Positions 26,269 through 34,461 of a stretch of 64,000 bases of DNA are shown piece after piece. The notes below the pieces were generated by a model. The model saw nothing but the letters and a program-made list of their open reading frames with translations. It did no database searches and was not told where the DNA came from. Source of the stretch: Microlunatus soli (GTDB lineage: Bacteria; Actinomycetota; Actinomycetes; Propionibacteriales; Propionibacteriaceae). Location of the stretch: assembly GCF_900105385.1 (NCBI RefSeq), contig NZ_LT629772.1, positions 6,386,001-6,450,000 of the forward strand. Direction: 5' to 3'. Position numbers and translations under genes: made by a program. The first letter of the stretch is position 1; the number at the start of each line of letters is the position of its first letter.

Positions 26269-26946
26269 GTGATCACGACCCAAGCTCGACGCCTGCCCGC
26301 CGCCGCATTGTTGCGGATGGCGTCCATGATCATCCTGATCGGCGTGCTGCTCACCCCGGCCCTGAGAGCCTCGGCTGTGACCAGCTACTCCGAGCCGCTG
26401 CAGACCGCGATCGGCGACTTGAGCGTCGCGACCGAGCATCGCGACGGCTATGAACGGGACAAGTTCAATCTCTGGATCGACGCCGACGATGACGGCTGCG
26501 ACACTCGCGATGAGGTGCTGATCTCCGAGGCCGAGGATGCTCCGGACGTCGGCTCCGGCTGTTCGTTGAGCGGCGGCCGGTGGTACTCCTACTACGACGG
26601 CGTCTCGCAGACCTCGACCTCCGACATCGACATCGACCACGTCGTCCCACTGGCCGAGGCCTGGGACTCCGGTGCCGGCGACTGGACCGCCGACCGCCGG
26701 GAGGCCTACGCCAACGACCTGGATGACTATCGGACACTGGTCGGCGTCACCGATTCGGTCAACCAGTCCAAGAGCGATCAGGATCTCGCCGAGTGGCTGC
26801 CCGATCAGCAGCAATGCCGTTACCTGCGGGAGTATGTCGCGGTCAAGATCCGCTGGACACTGGCGGTGGACAGCGCGGAGAAATCGGCGATGGAGGACCT
26901 GGCCGCCGGCTGTACCAACAGCACGATCTCGGTCGAGATCGTCTGA
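26269..26946 (+). CDS. Secreted HNH endonuclease (DUF1524 type)
   Basis: 225 residues. Signal peptide: basic start, hydrophobic LLRMASMIILIGVLLTPAL, cleavage about RASA. The core DIDIDHVVPLAEAWDSGA, then DYRTLVGVTDSVNQSKSDQD, is the His-Asn nuclease centre of GmrSD-C/DUF1524 proteins common in the secreted fraction of actinobacteria. Cys pairs (C84/C101 and C184/C218 approximately) suggest disulfides outside the cell. GTG 26269 is supported by GGAAAGG eight bases upstream; a GTG at 26242 would add nine residues. Probably a nutritional extracellular nuclease. Confidence 0.85.
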   Translation: MITTQARRLPAAALLRMASMIILIGVLLTPALRASAVTSYSEPLQTAIGDLSVATEHRDGYERDKFNLWIDADDDGCDTRDEVLISEAEDAPDVGSGCSLSGGRWYSYYDGVSQTSTSDIDIDHVVPLAEAWDSGAGDWTADRREAYANDLDDYRTLVGVTDSVNQSKSDQDLAEWLPDQQQCRYLREYVAVKIRWTLAVDSAEKSAMEDLAAGCTNSTISVEIV

Positions 26947-26991
26947 CGCGCGGTCGCCCGACCATGCCACCGCGGCCCGTGAGGTGGCCGC

Positions 26992-27017
26992 TACACTCCG
27001 TGTTGAAACCATTCAAC
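26992..27017. promoter_or_regulatory. Promoter -10 with overlapping palindrome before the GH106-like gene
   Basis: TACACT (26992-26997) is a plausible -10. GTTGAA-ACCA-TTCAAC (27002-27017) is a perfect 6-bp dyad placed over the expected start of transcription, 22 bases before the ATG. That is where a repressor of a sugar-inducible gene would bind. Confidence 0.4.
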
Positions 27018-27039
27018 CGTTCGACATCGGAGTCCCGTC

Positions 27040-29649
27040 ATGTCATCAGGCAAACCCTCGGACCAGTTGACCGCGTTGCGTTCCGGATTCGCCGAACCGT
27101 CACCGGACAGCCGGGTGATGATGCGCTGGTGGTGGTTCGGCCCCGATGTCACCCGGGCCGAGCTTGATCGCGAACTCCAGGTGATGGCCGAGGCCGGCAT
27201 CGGCGGCGTCGAAGTCTCCTACGTGTACCCGCTGAGCGCCGACAGCCCCGAACTGCTCGGCCCCGAGTTCCTTGATCATCTCCGCTATGCCGCCGAACGA
27301 GCACGTGATCTCGGCCTCCGCTTCGATCTCACCTTGGGCAGCGGCTGGTCCTTCGGCGGTCCGCACATCGACGCCGACCATGCCGCCAAGCAGCTGGACT
27401 GGGAGCGTCGGGAGATCACCGGCGAACCGGTCGATCTTCCGATCCGGACCTGGCCCGGCGACCGGCTGGTGGCGGCCTACCTCGGTGGCGGCAGCGCACA
27501 GGAACCGCCGACCGACTGCGTACGGCTGGAGATCGCGGACGACCGGCTGCAGATCCCCCGAGGCAGTGGACCGCGGCAACTGCTGCTGGCGATCGAACGG
27601 CCGACCGGTCAGGTCGTCAAGCGGGCGGCCGCCGGCGCCGACGGGCCGGTCCTCGACCATTACTCCGCGTCCGCCGCGCGAGCGCATTTGGACACGTTCG
27701 CCGAACCGCTGCTGGCCGCGGTGCCGGCGGAGCTGATCGGCTCGGTCTTCTGTGACAGTCTCGAGGTGTACGGCGCAAACTGGACACCCGACCTGGTCGA
27801 CGAATTCGAACGCCGCCGCGGCTATCCGCTGCTCCCCCGGCTGTACGAGTTGATCATCAACACCGACGCCTCCGACCAGCTGCGGATCGACTACTACCGC
27901 ACCCTCACCGAGCTGTACGAAGAGAACTTCGTGACGGTCTTCCAGCGCTGGGCCGCCGATCATGGGGTCCGGTTCCGGATCCAGGGTTACGGTGCACCGC
28001 CGGCCAAGATCAGCAGCTACCGCTTTGCCGATCTGTACGAGGGTGAAGGCTGGGGCTGGCAGACGATCACCCAGACCCGGTGGGCGTCGTCGGCAGCACA
28101 CCTGGACGGGCTGCCGGTCGTCTCGGCGGAATCCTGGACCTGGGTGCACTCGCCGACGTTCCGGGCTACCCCGCTCGACCTGTTGGGTGAGGCGCACGAA
28201 CTGTTGCTGGACGGGGTCAACCAGTTCATCGGTCACGGCTGGCCCTACTCCCCGTCGGGCACCGAACGGGACGGACTGGGTTGGTTCTTCTACGCCGCCG
28301 GCGCACTGGACGACCGTAATCCGTGGTGGCCGGCGATGCCCGGCCTGATGCGCTACCTGCAACGGCTGAGCTGGCTGCAACGACAGGGCACGCCGGTGGC
28401 CGACATCGCGCTCTACGTCCCGTCCGATGATCTGTATCCGCACCTCGGCCGCGAGGTCGGTGGCAGCCTCGACCTGTGGCGGGAGACCAACCGAACGGTC
28501 GATCCGACGATCGTCGCCACCATCCGCGCGGGTGGCTGGGACTACGATCTGGTCGACGACGACGCATTGGAGCTGATCGACCCGACGACCAGACCGGTGT
28601 TCATCCTGCCGGCCGTCGACCGGTTGCCGGAGCGCACGCGCCAGTGGTTGGCCGACTATCAGGCCGACGGCGGAATCGTGTTGGCCGTCGAAGGATCGTC
28701 GACCGTGGGCACCCCTGGCGCCGTCACCGATCTCGACGCCGCGATCCGTGGCGCACTCGCCCCCGATCTCTCCATCACGCCGGTCTGCGGTGAGGTGGGC
28801 ATGGTGCACCGCCGGCTCGCTGGCGATGTCGATGGTGATGCCGGTGCCGTCGATGCCTATCTGCTGATCAACACCGGACCGCACCGTCGCGAGTTCAGCG
28901 CGACACCACGGACGTCGCACGCCGGACACGAGCTCTGGGATCCGATGACCGGCCAGCCGGTCGGCACGTTCTCGGACAGCAGCATCCCGATCGTCCTGGA
29001 GCCCTATCAGAGCGTCGTGATCGTCAGCCACGACGGCGCGAACCCGACCTCGTCCACCGTTCCCGGAGCCGGTGAGGAGATGCCGCTGGGGTCGGACTGG
29101 ACCGTTCAGTACGACGATCAGGAGCCCCGGACCGTCACGCTTCCCCATCGCTGGGAGGATGACCGGGACGGCTACTCGGGCAGCGCGGTCTATCGCGGCA
29201 CCATCGAGCTGAGCAGTGATCAGCCGGACGGGACGCCGTCGGGCGACCCGGCGCAGTTGATCATGGACTTCGGAGAGCTGCAACCGGCCCAGCTCGGCTC
29301 CGACGATCGGGACGGGATCCGCGGTCGGTCCTACCGGGTCAAGGGTGCGGCGCCGATCCGGGAGGTGGCCGAGGTGATCATCAACGGCCGCACCGCCGGG
29401 GTGGTGTGGGCGCCGCCCTACCAGGTCGATCTGTCCGACCTGCTGGTCACCGGCAGCAACGCCGTACAGATCCGGGTCAGCAACACGGCCGCGAATGCGC
29501 TGTCCCAGGACACGGCGATCGACCGGGCGGTCCAGGTGTCGCGGGGTCAATACGGCCAGCGGTTCGTGATGCAGGACCTGGATCGGGCCCTGGACGGAGT
29601 GAGCTCCGGCCTGCTGACGGTCCCGAAGATCATCCGACGACGCCGCTGA
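27040..29649 (+). CDS. Glycosyl hydrolase, GH106-like (alpha-L-rhamnosidase type)
   Basis: 869 residues without a signal peptide, so probably cytoplasmic. The N-terminal TIM-barrel starts with MMRWWWFGPDVTRAELDRELQ, GGVEVSYVYPL and LGSGWSFGGPHI, all characteristic of the large GH106-like group. Mid-protein WTPDLVDEFERRRGYPLLPRL, SAESWTWVHSPTFRATPLDLLGEAHELLLDGVNQFIGHGWPYSP are also family blocks and carry the acidic catalytic candidates. The C-terminus is a galactose-binding-like beta-sandwich (VIINGRTAGVVWAPPYQVDLSDLL). Together with the GH78 enzyme at the left edge this gives the region two rhamnose-cleaving candidates. Exact specificity is inferred. Confidence 0.82.
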   Translation: MSSGKPSDQLTALRSGFAEPSPDSRVMMRWWWFGPDVTRAELDRELQVMAEAGIGGVEVSYVYPLSADSPELLGPEFLDHLRYAAERARDLGLRFDLTLGSGWSFGGPHIDADHAAKQLDWERREITGEPVDLPIRTWPGDRLVAAYLGGGSAQEPPTDCVRLEIADDRLQIPRGSGPRQLLLAIERPTGQVVKRAAAGADGPVLDHYSASAARAHLDTFAEPLLAAVPAELIGSVFCDSLEVYGANWTPDLVDEFERRRGYPLLPRLYELIINTDASDQLRIDYYRTLTELYEENFVTVFQRWAADHGVRFRIQGYGAPPAKISSYRFADLYEGEGWGWQTITQTRWASSAAHLDGLPVVSAESWTWVHSPTFRATPLDLLGEAHELLLDGVNQFIGHGWPYSPSGTERDGLGWFFYAAGALDDRNPWWPAMPGLMRYLQRLSWLQRQGTPVADIALYVPSDDLYPHLGREVGGSLDLWRETNRTVDPTIVATIRAGGWDYDLVDDDALELIDPTTRPVFILPAVDRLPERTRQWLADYQADGGIVLAVEGSSTVGTPGAVTDLDAAIRGALAPDLSITPVCGEVGMVHRRLAGDVDGDAGAVDAYLLINTGPHRREFSATPRTSHAGHELWDPMTGQPVGTFSDSSIPIVLEPYQSVVIVSHDGANPTSSTVPGAGEEMPLGSDWTVQYDDQEPRTVTLPHRWEDDRDGYSGSAVYRGTIELSSDQPDGTPSGDPAQLIMDFGELQPAQLGSDDRDGIRGRSYRVKGAAPIREVAEVIINGRTAGVVWAPPYQVDLSDLLVTGSNAVQIRVSNTAANALSQDTAIDRAVQVSRGQYGQRFVMQDLDRALDGVSSGLLTVPKIIRRRR

Positions 29650-29658
29650 CCAACTCTG

Positions 29659-29687
29659 TTGCGGACGAGCACGGCTGGGCCTACGCT
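29659..29687 (+). promoter_or_regulatory. thrS leader promoter
   Basis: TTGCGG (29659-29664), 17-base spacer, TACGCT (29682-29687). The expected +1 falls at about 29694-29695, exactly on the ATG of the leader peptide, so the leader mRNA would be leaderless. Confidence 0.5.
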
Positions 29688-29694
29688 GGACGGC

Positions 29695-29763
29695 ATGTCA
29701 GGTCATCGCTCAGCAACGACGACGCCGGTCCACTCCGGCGCCGTCCGATCCGAGTTGTCCTGA
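29695..29763 (+). CDS. thrS attenuator leader peptide (22 residues, Thr-Thr-Thr)
   Basis: A small open frame ATG...TGA: MSGHRSATTTPVHSG and seven more residues. Codons 8-10 are ACG ACG ACG (29716-29724), three threonines in a row, upstream of an intrinsic terminator and a threonyl-tRNA synthetase gene. The third Thr codon abuts GCCGG (29724-29728), which can pair with CCGGC (29735-29739). A ribosome stalled for lack of Thr-tRNA would cover that first arm and free ACTCCGG (29732-29738) to pair with CCGGAGT (29784-29790), destroying the terminator. The peptide itself is not expected to have a function. It has almost no ribosome-binding site, consistent with leaderless initiation. Confidence 0.7.
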   Translation: MSGHRSATTTPVHSGAVRSELS

Positions 29764-29778
29764 CCCACAGCTCGTTCC

Positions 29779-29811
29779 AAGCCCCGGAGTCGATGACTCC
29801 GGGGCTTTGTC
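29779..29811 (+). terminator. thrS attenuator terminator
   Basis: A perfect 13-bp stem: AAGCCCCGGAGTC (29779-29791), loop GAT, GACTCCGGGGCTT (29795-29807), then TGTC. It lies 41 bases before the thrS ATG and 16 bases after the leader stop. Its 5' arm is also complementary to ACTCCGG at 29732-29738, giving a competing antiterminator. Confidence 0.8.
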
Positions 29812-29851
29812 GTGCTCGGGGTCCGAACTCCCCGTCCACCAGGAGCACATC

Positions 29852-31162
29852 ATGATCGACAACCACACCGACCCACTGCCCGAGGCGTTATCTTCCGAGG
29901 CGGCCCTGCCGTCGTCCGACCATCGGGTGATCGGTCGCGAGATGGGCATCTTCGCCAGCAATCCCCTGATCGGCTCCGGGCTGCCCCTGTGGCTTCCCGG
30001 CGGCGCGATCATCCGTCGCGAACTGGAGCAGTACGCCCACCAGTTGGCGATGGAGAGCGGCTGTGCGGAGGTCTACTCCCCCGTGCTCGCCAAACAGGAG
30101 CTGTACCAGCGGTCCGGTCACTGGGCGAAGTTCGCCGACGACATGTTCCCGGCGATGGACGTCGGCGATCATGATCACGCCGGTGACCAGCTGGTGCTCC
30201 GGCCGGCGAACTGCCCGCACCACGCGCTGATCTTCGCCAGCGAGCAGCGCAGCTATCGGGATCTGCCGATCCGCTACCACGAGATGGCCGCCATGTTCCG
30301 CGCCGAACGCTCCGGGGTGCTCTCCGGTCTCAGCCGGGTCCGGCAGATCAACCTCGACGACACCCACGTCTTCTGCAGGCCGGATCAGATCGCCCAGGAG
30401 GCGGAGCTCGCCCTGGACTGTGTCTTGCGCGGGCTGACCGTCCTCGGAGTCGGAATCGATCACCTTCGACTCTCCCTGCGGGACGACGGCGACGGTTACC
30501 TCGGTGATGATGATCAGTGGCGTGATGCCCAAGATCAACTCCGCGGCGTGTTGGACCGCGTCGGCGCGCTTCGTCCCGGGCTGCAGATCCGCGAAGCCGC
30601 CGGCGAAGCGGCGTTCTACGGCCCGAAGATCGACGTCCAGGTGCTCGACGCCCGCGGCCATCAGGAAAGTCTGGCCACCGTCCAGGTCGACTTCAACCAA
30701 CCCGAGCGATTCGGTCTGAAGTATGTCGACGCCGACGGCTCTGATCGCGGTGTGATCATGGTGCACCGCGGTGTCCTCGGAGCAATGGAGCGGATGGTCG
30801 GCTTCCTGTTGGAGATCCACGACGGCAGGCTCCCGCTGTGGCTGGCCCCCGTCCAGCTCTGCCTGCTCCCGGTGCACCCCGACCACCATGATCATGTCCG
30901 GCGGCTGGCGGACCGGATGACCGCGGCCGCACTGCGGGCCCGGGTCGAGTCCGACGGCACCCTTGGCAGGAGGATCCGGGCCGCGCGCAAACGTCGCGAC
31001 GCCGTCCTGGGGGTGGTCGGTGATGCCGAGCGTGCCGCCGACACCGTCTCGATCATCGATCCGCGCGCCGACATCTCCGCGGTGTTGCGATCGGGTGAGC
31101 TGATCGACATCCTCGGCGGTGCAGCGTCGTCTCGTGCGGTGAAGATCAACTGGCCGCAGTGA
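29852..31162 (+). CDS. thrS: Threonyl-tRNA synthetase, short form without TGS/editing domains
   Basis: 436 residues, compared with about 640-690 for full ThrRS: the N-terminal TGS and editing domains are absent and the protein begins directly at the class II catalytic core. Motif 2-like FRAERSGVLSGLSRVRQINLDDTHVFC and motif 3-like VHRGVLGAMERMVGFLLE are present. The three zinc ligands are kept: Cys121 (RPANCPHH), His172 (DDTHVF) and His305 (MVHRG), with spacing close to E. coli C334/H385/H511. The anticodon-binding domain follows (LWLAPVQLCLLPV onwards). It charges tRNA-Thr but cannot remove serine in cis, so it probably works beside a full-length enzyme. AGGAG lies six bases before the ATG. 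Its expression appears attenuator-controlled. Confidence 0.92.
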   Translation: MIDNHTDPLPEALSSEAALPSSDHRVIGREMGIFASNPLIGSGLPLWLPGGAIIRRELEQYAHQLAMESGCAEVYSPVLAKQELYQRSGHWAKFADDMFPAMDVGDHDHAGDQLVLRPANCPHHALIFASEQRSYRDLPIRYHEMAAMFRAERSGVLSGLSRVRQINLDDTHVFCRPDQIAQEAELALDCVLRGLTVLGVGIDHLRLSLRDDGDGYLGDDDQWRDAQDQLRGVLDRVGALRPGLQIREAAGEAAFYGPKIDVQVLDARGHQESLATVQVDFNQPERFGLKYVDADGSDRGVIMVHRGVLGAMERMVGFLLEIHDGRLPLWLAPVQLCLLPVHPDHHDHVRRLADRMTAAALRARVESDGTLGRRIRAARKRRDAVLGVVGDAERAADTVSIIDPRADISAVLRSGELIDILGGAASSRAVKINWPQ

Positions 31163-31195
31163 TCGTGGACTGTTCGGCGGCGGCCGACAGCTCGA

Positions 31196-32095
31196 TCAGC
31201 TCTTGGTGCCGACCGGGTAGACGGTCAGCTGGCGTACCGACTTGCTCTGACAGACGTCGGTCTCGAACTTGACGTAGGCCGAGGTGTAGGAGGACGGCGG
31301 GTAGACCCGGAAGCCGTCGGAGGTGGTCGGGACGCATTCGGCCGGATCGAAGTTGCCGGCGTTGGCGATCCGGAGCAACTCGGTCTGCACCTCGCCGTCG
31401 GAGAGCTTGACCTTCTCCGGGCTCGCCGATCGATCCCGGGCGGCCGGTTTGCCGAGTTGGGTGCCGTTCTTCTTGCCGACGAACGAGACACCGGCGTAGC
31501 CGTACATCGTGCACGGCGATCCGGAGGTGTTGGTGAAGGTGATCAATACATAGCTGCTGCCAGCGGCTCCGCTGCCTTCCGGGATCCGGGCACCGATCGA
31601 CAGGTCCTCCAGGGTGCACGTGGTCGGCGTGCTGTCCGGCTTGTCGGACGGTTCCTCGGTCGGTTCTGTCGTCGGATCCGGCTGTGACTTGTCCTTGCTG
31701 CCGGACGTGTCCTGCGAACCCTCGCCTGACTTGTCGTCCGATCCGGATCGGTGACCGTCGCCGGACTTCTTGGTGTGCTTGGACCCCTTGCGGTGCTTCG
31801 GGGCATCGTCGGACGTCTTCTCATCGGCCGAACCGCCGCCGGAACCGTCGCGTTTCGGCTCGTCCTGGTCGGTCGGCTCGGCGGACGGCGTCGGGCTCTG
31901 GTCGTCGGCAGACGGCTCGGGGGTGGGTTGATCAGGCCCAGCGGCGGAAGGTGTCGCTCGCCCGGAGACGACCGATTCGTGCGGGTCGCTCGGTCCGGCA
32001 ACCTGCATCCCGTTGCCGCAGCCGACCAGGGTGGCCGCCGCGGCGATGCCGACGACCAGCGTCAAGGCAGCGCGAACCGGTCGGCGTGGGGTCAT
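31196..32095 (-). CDS. DUF4232 lipoprotein with long charged linker
   Basis: 299 residues. Signal and lipobox TLVGCG (Cys about 26), then about 130 residues of low-complexity Ser/Asp/Lys/Pro linker (about 30-160), then a C-terminal beta-sandwich DUF4232 domain (CTLEDLSIGARIPEGSGAAG, FTNTSGSPCTMYGYAGVSFVG, CVPTTSDGFRVYPPSS). DUF4232 proteins are exported and cell-surface attached in actinobacteria; their role is unknown. The gene follows the sensor kinase by 131 bases on the same strand, which recalls CseA, the lipoprotein of the CseBC envelope-stress system, but there is no sequence similarity to CseA that I can claim. Confidence 0.8.
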   Translation of the reverse strand: MTPRRPVRAALTLVVGIAAAATLVGCGNGMQVAGPSDPHESVVSGRATPSAAGPDQPTPEPSADDQSPTPSAEPTDQDEPKRDGSGGGSADEKTSDDAPKHRKGSKHTKKSGDGHRSGSDDKSGEGSQDTSGSKDKSQPDPTTEPTEEPSDKPDSTPTTCTLEDLSIGARIPEGSGAAGSSYVLITFTNTSGSPCTMYGYAGVSFVGKKNGTQLGKPAARDRSASPEKVKLSDGEVQTELLRIANAGNFDPAECVPTTSDGFRVYPPSSYTSAYVKFETDVCQSKSVRQLTVYPVGTKS

Positions 32096-32226
32096 GTCGG
32101 AGAGAGTACGGTGTCGGTCTCGCGGGCCCATCTCGTGCCCATCACAACCACGTCTCATTCGTGACCTTCCATCCGCAGCCCGACCTGCACCGCACCGATG
32201 CCGGTGACCGTCATACCGTCGCGTCA

Positions 32227-33570
32227 TCACCGCCTGACGGTGTCCACCTCCTGCTGCCCCGGTGGCCGCTCCTGCCCCGGCGGGGCGGTCGGTAGCTCGA
32301 TGGTCACCCGGGCGCCGGAACCGGGCGCGTTGTCGAAGTACAGCCGTCCGCCCAGGACCGAGGCCTGACCGGAGGCGATGATCAGCCCGAGCCCGTGACC
32401 GCCTCCCCGACTGGCCGAGGACCGGTGGAACCGCTGCGGGCCGGTGGCCAGGAAGTCCTTGCCGAAGCCCTGACCGTTGTCGGTGACGACGATCCGGCCT
32501 CCGGAGGCCTCGATCACGATCGGCGGCTGTCCGTGCTGCAGCGCGTTGCGGATCAGGTTGCTCAACACCCGTTCGAGCCGACGTGCGTCGGTCAGCACGG
32601 TCACCGTATCGGCGTCCGGGCGTACCGTCAGCGCCTCGACCGGATACTCACCCTTGGAAACTCCCCGTTGGACGGCGCGGGTGACGACGTCGGACACGCG
32701 GACCCACTCCAACTGGGCGGTTTCGACACCGCTGTCCAGACGGGCGATCTCGAGCAGTTCCTCGACCAGGCTCGCCATCGCGTTGGCCCGGTCCCGGATC
32801 ATCTCCGAGGGACGCGAATCGTCCAGCAGTGCCGCTGCAGTGGTCAGACCGGTCAGCGGCGTCCGAAGATCGTGAGCCACGTCGGCGGTGATCCGCTGCT
32901 CGGCACGCAGCCGGGCCGCCAGCCGATTGGCCATTGCGTCCACGGCGTCGGCCAGGTCGCCGACCTCGTCCTCGCCCGGGCCGACCGCTGCCCGGAGCGA
33001 TCGTTCACCGTTGTCCGGCAGCAGCGTTGCGCTCGAGGTCGTCCCGGTCGCGGTAGCGGCGATCCCGCGAGCCGTCCGGGCCGCCAACCGCAACCGCCGG
33101 GACAGCCCGTTGGCCGACAGCGCCCCGCCGATGGTGGCCGCGATCGCGGTCCCGATCCCGGCGATCAGCAACGCACGGTCGACCGCCTGCACCGACGCGT
33201 CGACCGCCGGAAAGGTGGTGCGGATGCTCAGCAGGTCGTCGCCGACCCGGCCCGCAGCCCAGACCACCCGGGTCTGGCCGCCGCTGATGTCGGTGCCGTG
33301 AGCTCCGTCGTGGGTCAGTGCCGTGCGCAGATCGGCCGGCACCCGCGGATCGTTCAGCTCGGCGTCGAAGCTCTTGAACCCGGTCGAGCGGTAGATGCCC
33401 ATCGCGGCGATCAGATTGGTGTTCGCCGCCTCCCGTTGCTGATCGATCCGGTTCTGGATCACCAGGAAGTGCACCGCCAGGGTGAGGATCGCGACCGCTG
33501 CCACCACGATGCAGGCGATCGTCGCGGCGATCCGGACCCGAAGTCCGGGGTGCAGCGTGGCGGCGGCCAT
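32227..33570 (-). CDS. Two-component sensor histidine kinase, CseC-like
   Basis: 447 residues. TM1 about 12-38, an extracytoplasmic sensor of about 95 residues, TM2 about 132-155, HAMP (about 155-225), HisKA with phosphoacceptor His233 in ADVAHDLRTPLTGL, and HATPase_c with N-box NLIRNALQHG, G1 DNGQGFG and G2 RGGGHGLGLIIASGQ. The ATG shares one base with the regulator stop (TGATG), so the two are translationally coupled. The layout and the partner regulator resemble the CseB/CseC envelope-stress pair of Streptomyces; the ligand is unknown. Confidence 0.9.
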   Translation of the reverse strand: MAAATLHPGLRVRIAATIACIVVAAVAILTLAVHFLVIQNRIDQQREAANTNLIAAMGIYRSTGFKSFDAELNDPRVPADLRTALTHDGAHGTDISGGQTRVVWAAGRVGDDLLSIRTTFPAVDASVQAVDRALLIAGIGTAIAATIGGALSANGLSRRLRLAARTARGIAATATGTTSSATLLPDNGERSLRAAVGPGEDEVGDLADAVDAMANRLAARLRAEQRITADVAHDLRTPLTGLTTAAALLDDSRPSEMIRDRANAMASLVEELLEIARLDSGVETAQLEWVRVSDVVTRAVQRGVSKGEYPVEALTVRPDADTVTVLTDARRLERVLSNLIRNALQHGQPPIVIEASGGRIVVTDNGQGFGKDFLATGPQRFHRSSASRGGGHGLGLIIASGQASVLGGRLYFDNAPGSGARVTIELPTAPPGQERPPGQQEVDTVRR

Positions 33571-34286
33571 CAGCGCCGCAGCTTGTAGCCGAACCCGCGG
33601 ACCGTCTCGATCCGGTCGTTGCCGATCTTGGCGCGTAGCCGCTGGACATGGACGTTCACCAGGTGATCATCTTCTTCCCACTCCGGGTAGTCCCAGACCC
33701 GTTGCAACAGGGCCGATCGGGAAAGCACGACCCCGGGGCTGGCGGCGAGTTCCAACAGCAATCGCATCTCGGTCGGGGTCAGATTGATCGACGTGCCCGA
33801 CCGGGTCAGTTCCAGGGCTCGCCGATCAAGATCAAGATCACCGATCCGTACGTGGTCGCCGGCGTCGGCCGTCGGGGTCGCCTCAGGCGCCGGTGCGGGC
33901 GCCGGTTCGGAACGCCGTGAGACGCTGCGGAGTCGGGCCAACAGCACCTGGATGTCGAACGGCTTGGTCACGTAGTCGTCGGCACCGGCCTCCAGGCCGG
34001 ACACGATGTCGATCGACTCCGAACGGGCCGAGATCATCACGACCGGCGTGTTGCCGGCCTCCCGGATCCGCCGGCACAGGCTGATCCCGTCCAGCCCGGG
34101 CAGCATCACGTCGCAGAGCACGATCTGGAACTCGGTCCCCGGCTCTCGACCGGTGAACGTCCGCCAGGCGTCCAGGCCGTCACGCTCCCAACTGACGTCG
34201 TAGTCGTAGCGCTCCAGATTGAGCTGGGTCGCCTCGCCGATCACTTCGTCGTCCTCGACCAGCAGCAACCTGCCTGCTGTCGCCAT
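33570..34286 (-). CDS. OmpR-family response regulator, CseB-like
   Basis: 238 residues. Receiver domain with acidic pair E11-D12/D13, phosphoacceptor Asp59 (LCDVMLPGLDGISLCRRIR), Thr/Ser and Lys in MISARSES and YVTKPFD. Then a Pro/Ala linker and a winged-helix DNA-binding domain (LTPTEMRLLLELAASPGVVLSRSALL, HVQRLRAKIG, ETVRGFGYKLRR). The SLCRRIRE and ARSESIDIVSGLEAGADDYVTKPFD blocks are close to Streptomyces CseB. GGAAGGA stands six bases before the ATG at 34286. It probably controls envelope-related genes in response to its kinase. Confidence 0.9.
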   Translation of the reverse strand: MATAGRLLLVEDDEVIGEATQLNLERYDYDVSWERDGLDAWRTFTGREPGTEFQIVLCDVMLPGLDGISLCRRIREAGNTPVVMISARSESIDIVSGLEAGADDYVTKPFDIQVLLARLRSVSRRSEPAPAPAPEATPTADAGDHVRIGDLDLDRRALELTRSGTSINLTPTEMRLLLELAASPGVVLSRSALLQRVWDYPEWEEDDHLVNVHVQRLRAKIGNDRIETVRGFGYKLRR

Positions 34287-34461
34287 CTGCCGTCCTTCCA
34301 CCGGATCCAGTCAACATGCCAACGGTCGCACGATTGCGCCTCCGGTCCCGACAGGCCCACCGACCGTGCCCCGACCGAGATGTCCCGACCTGCAGCAGGC
34401 CGACCTTACACAGGGCGGGATCCAACGCCCGGGAGGGCGCCGAGGCGGCGAGGCGGGGCGG

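Noticed and set aside
29659-29852. T-box riboswitch upstream of thrS.
   Set aside because: The T-box sequence and a Thr specifier stem-loop were not found; a Thr-codon leader peptide explains the terminator better.
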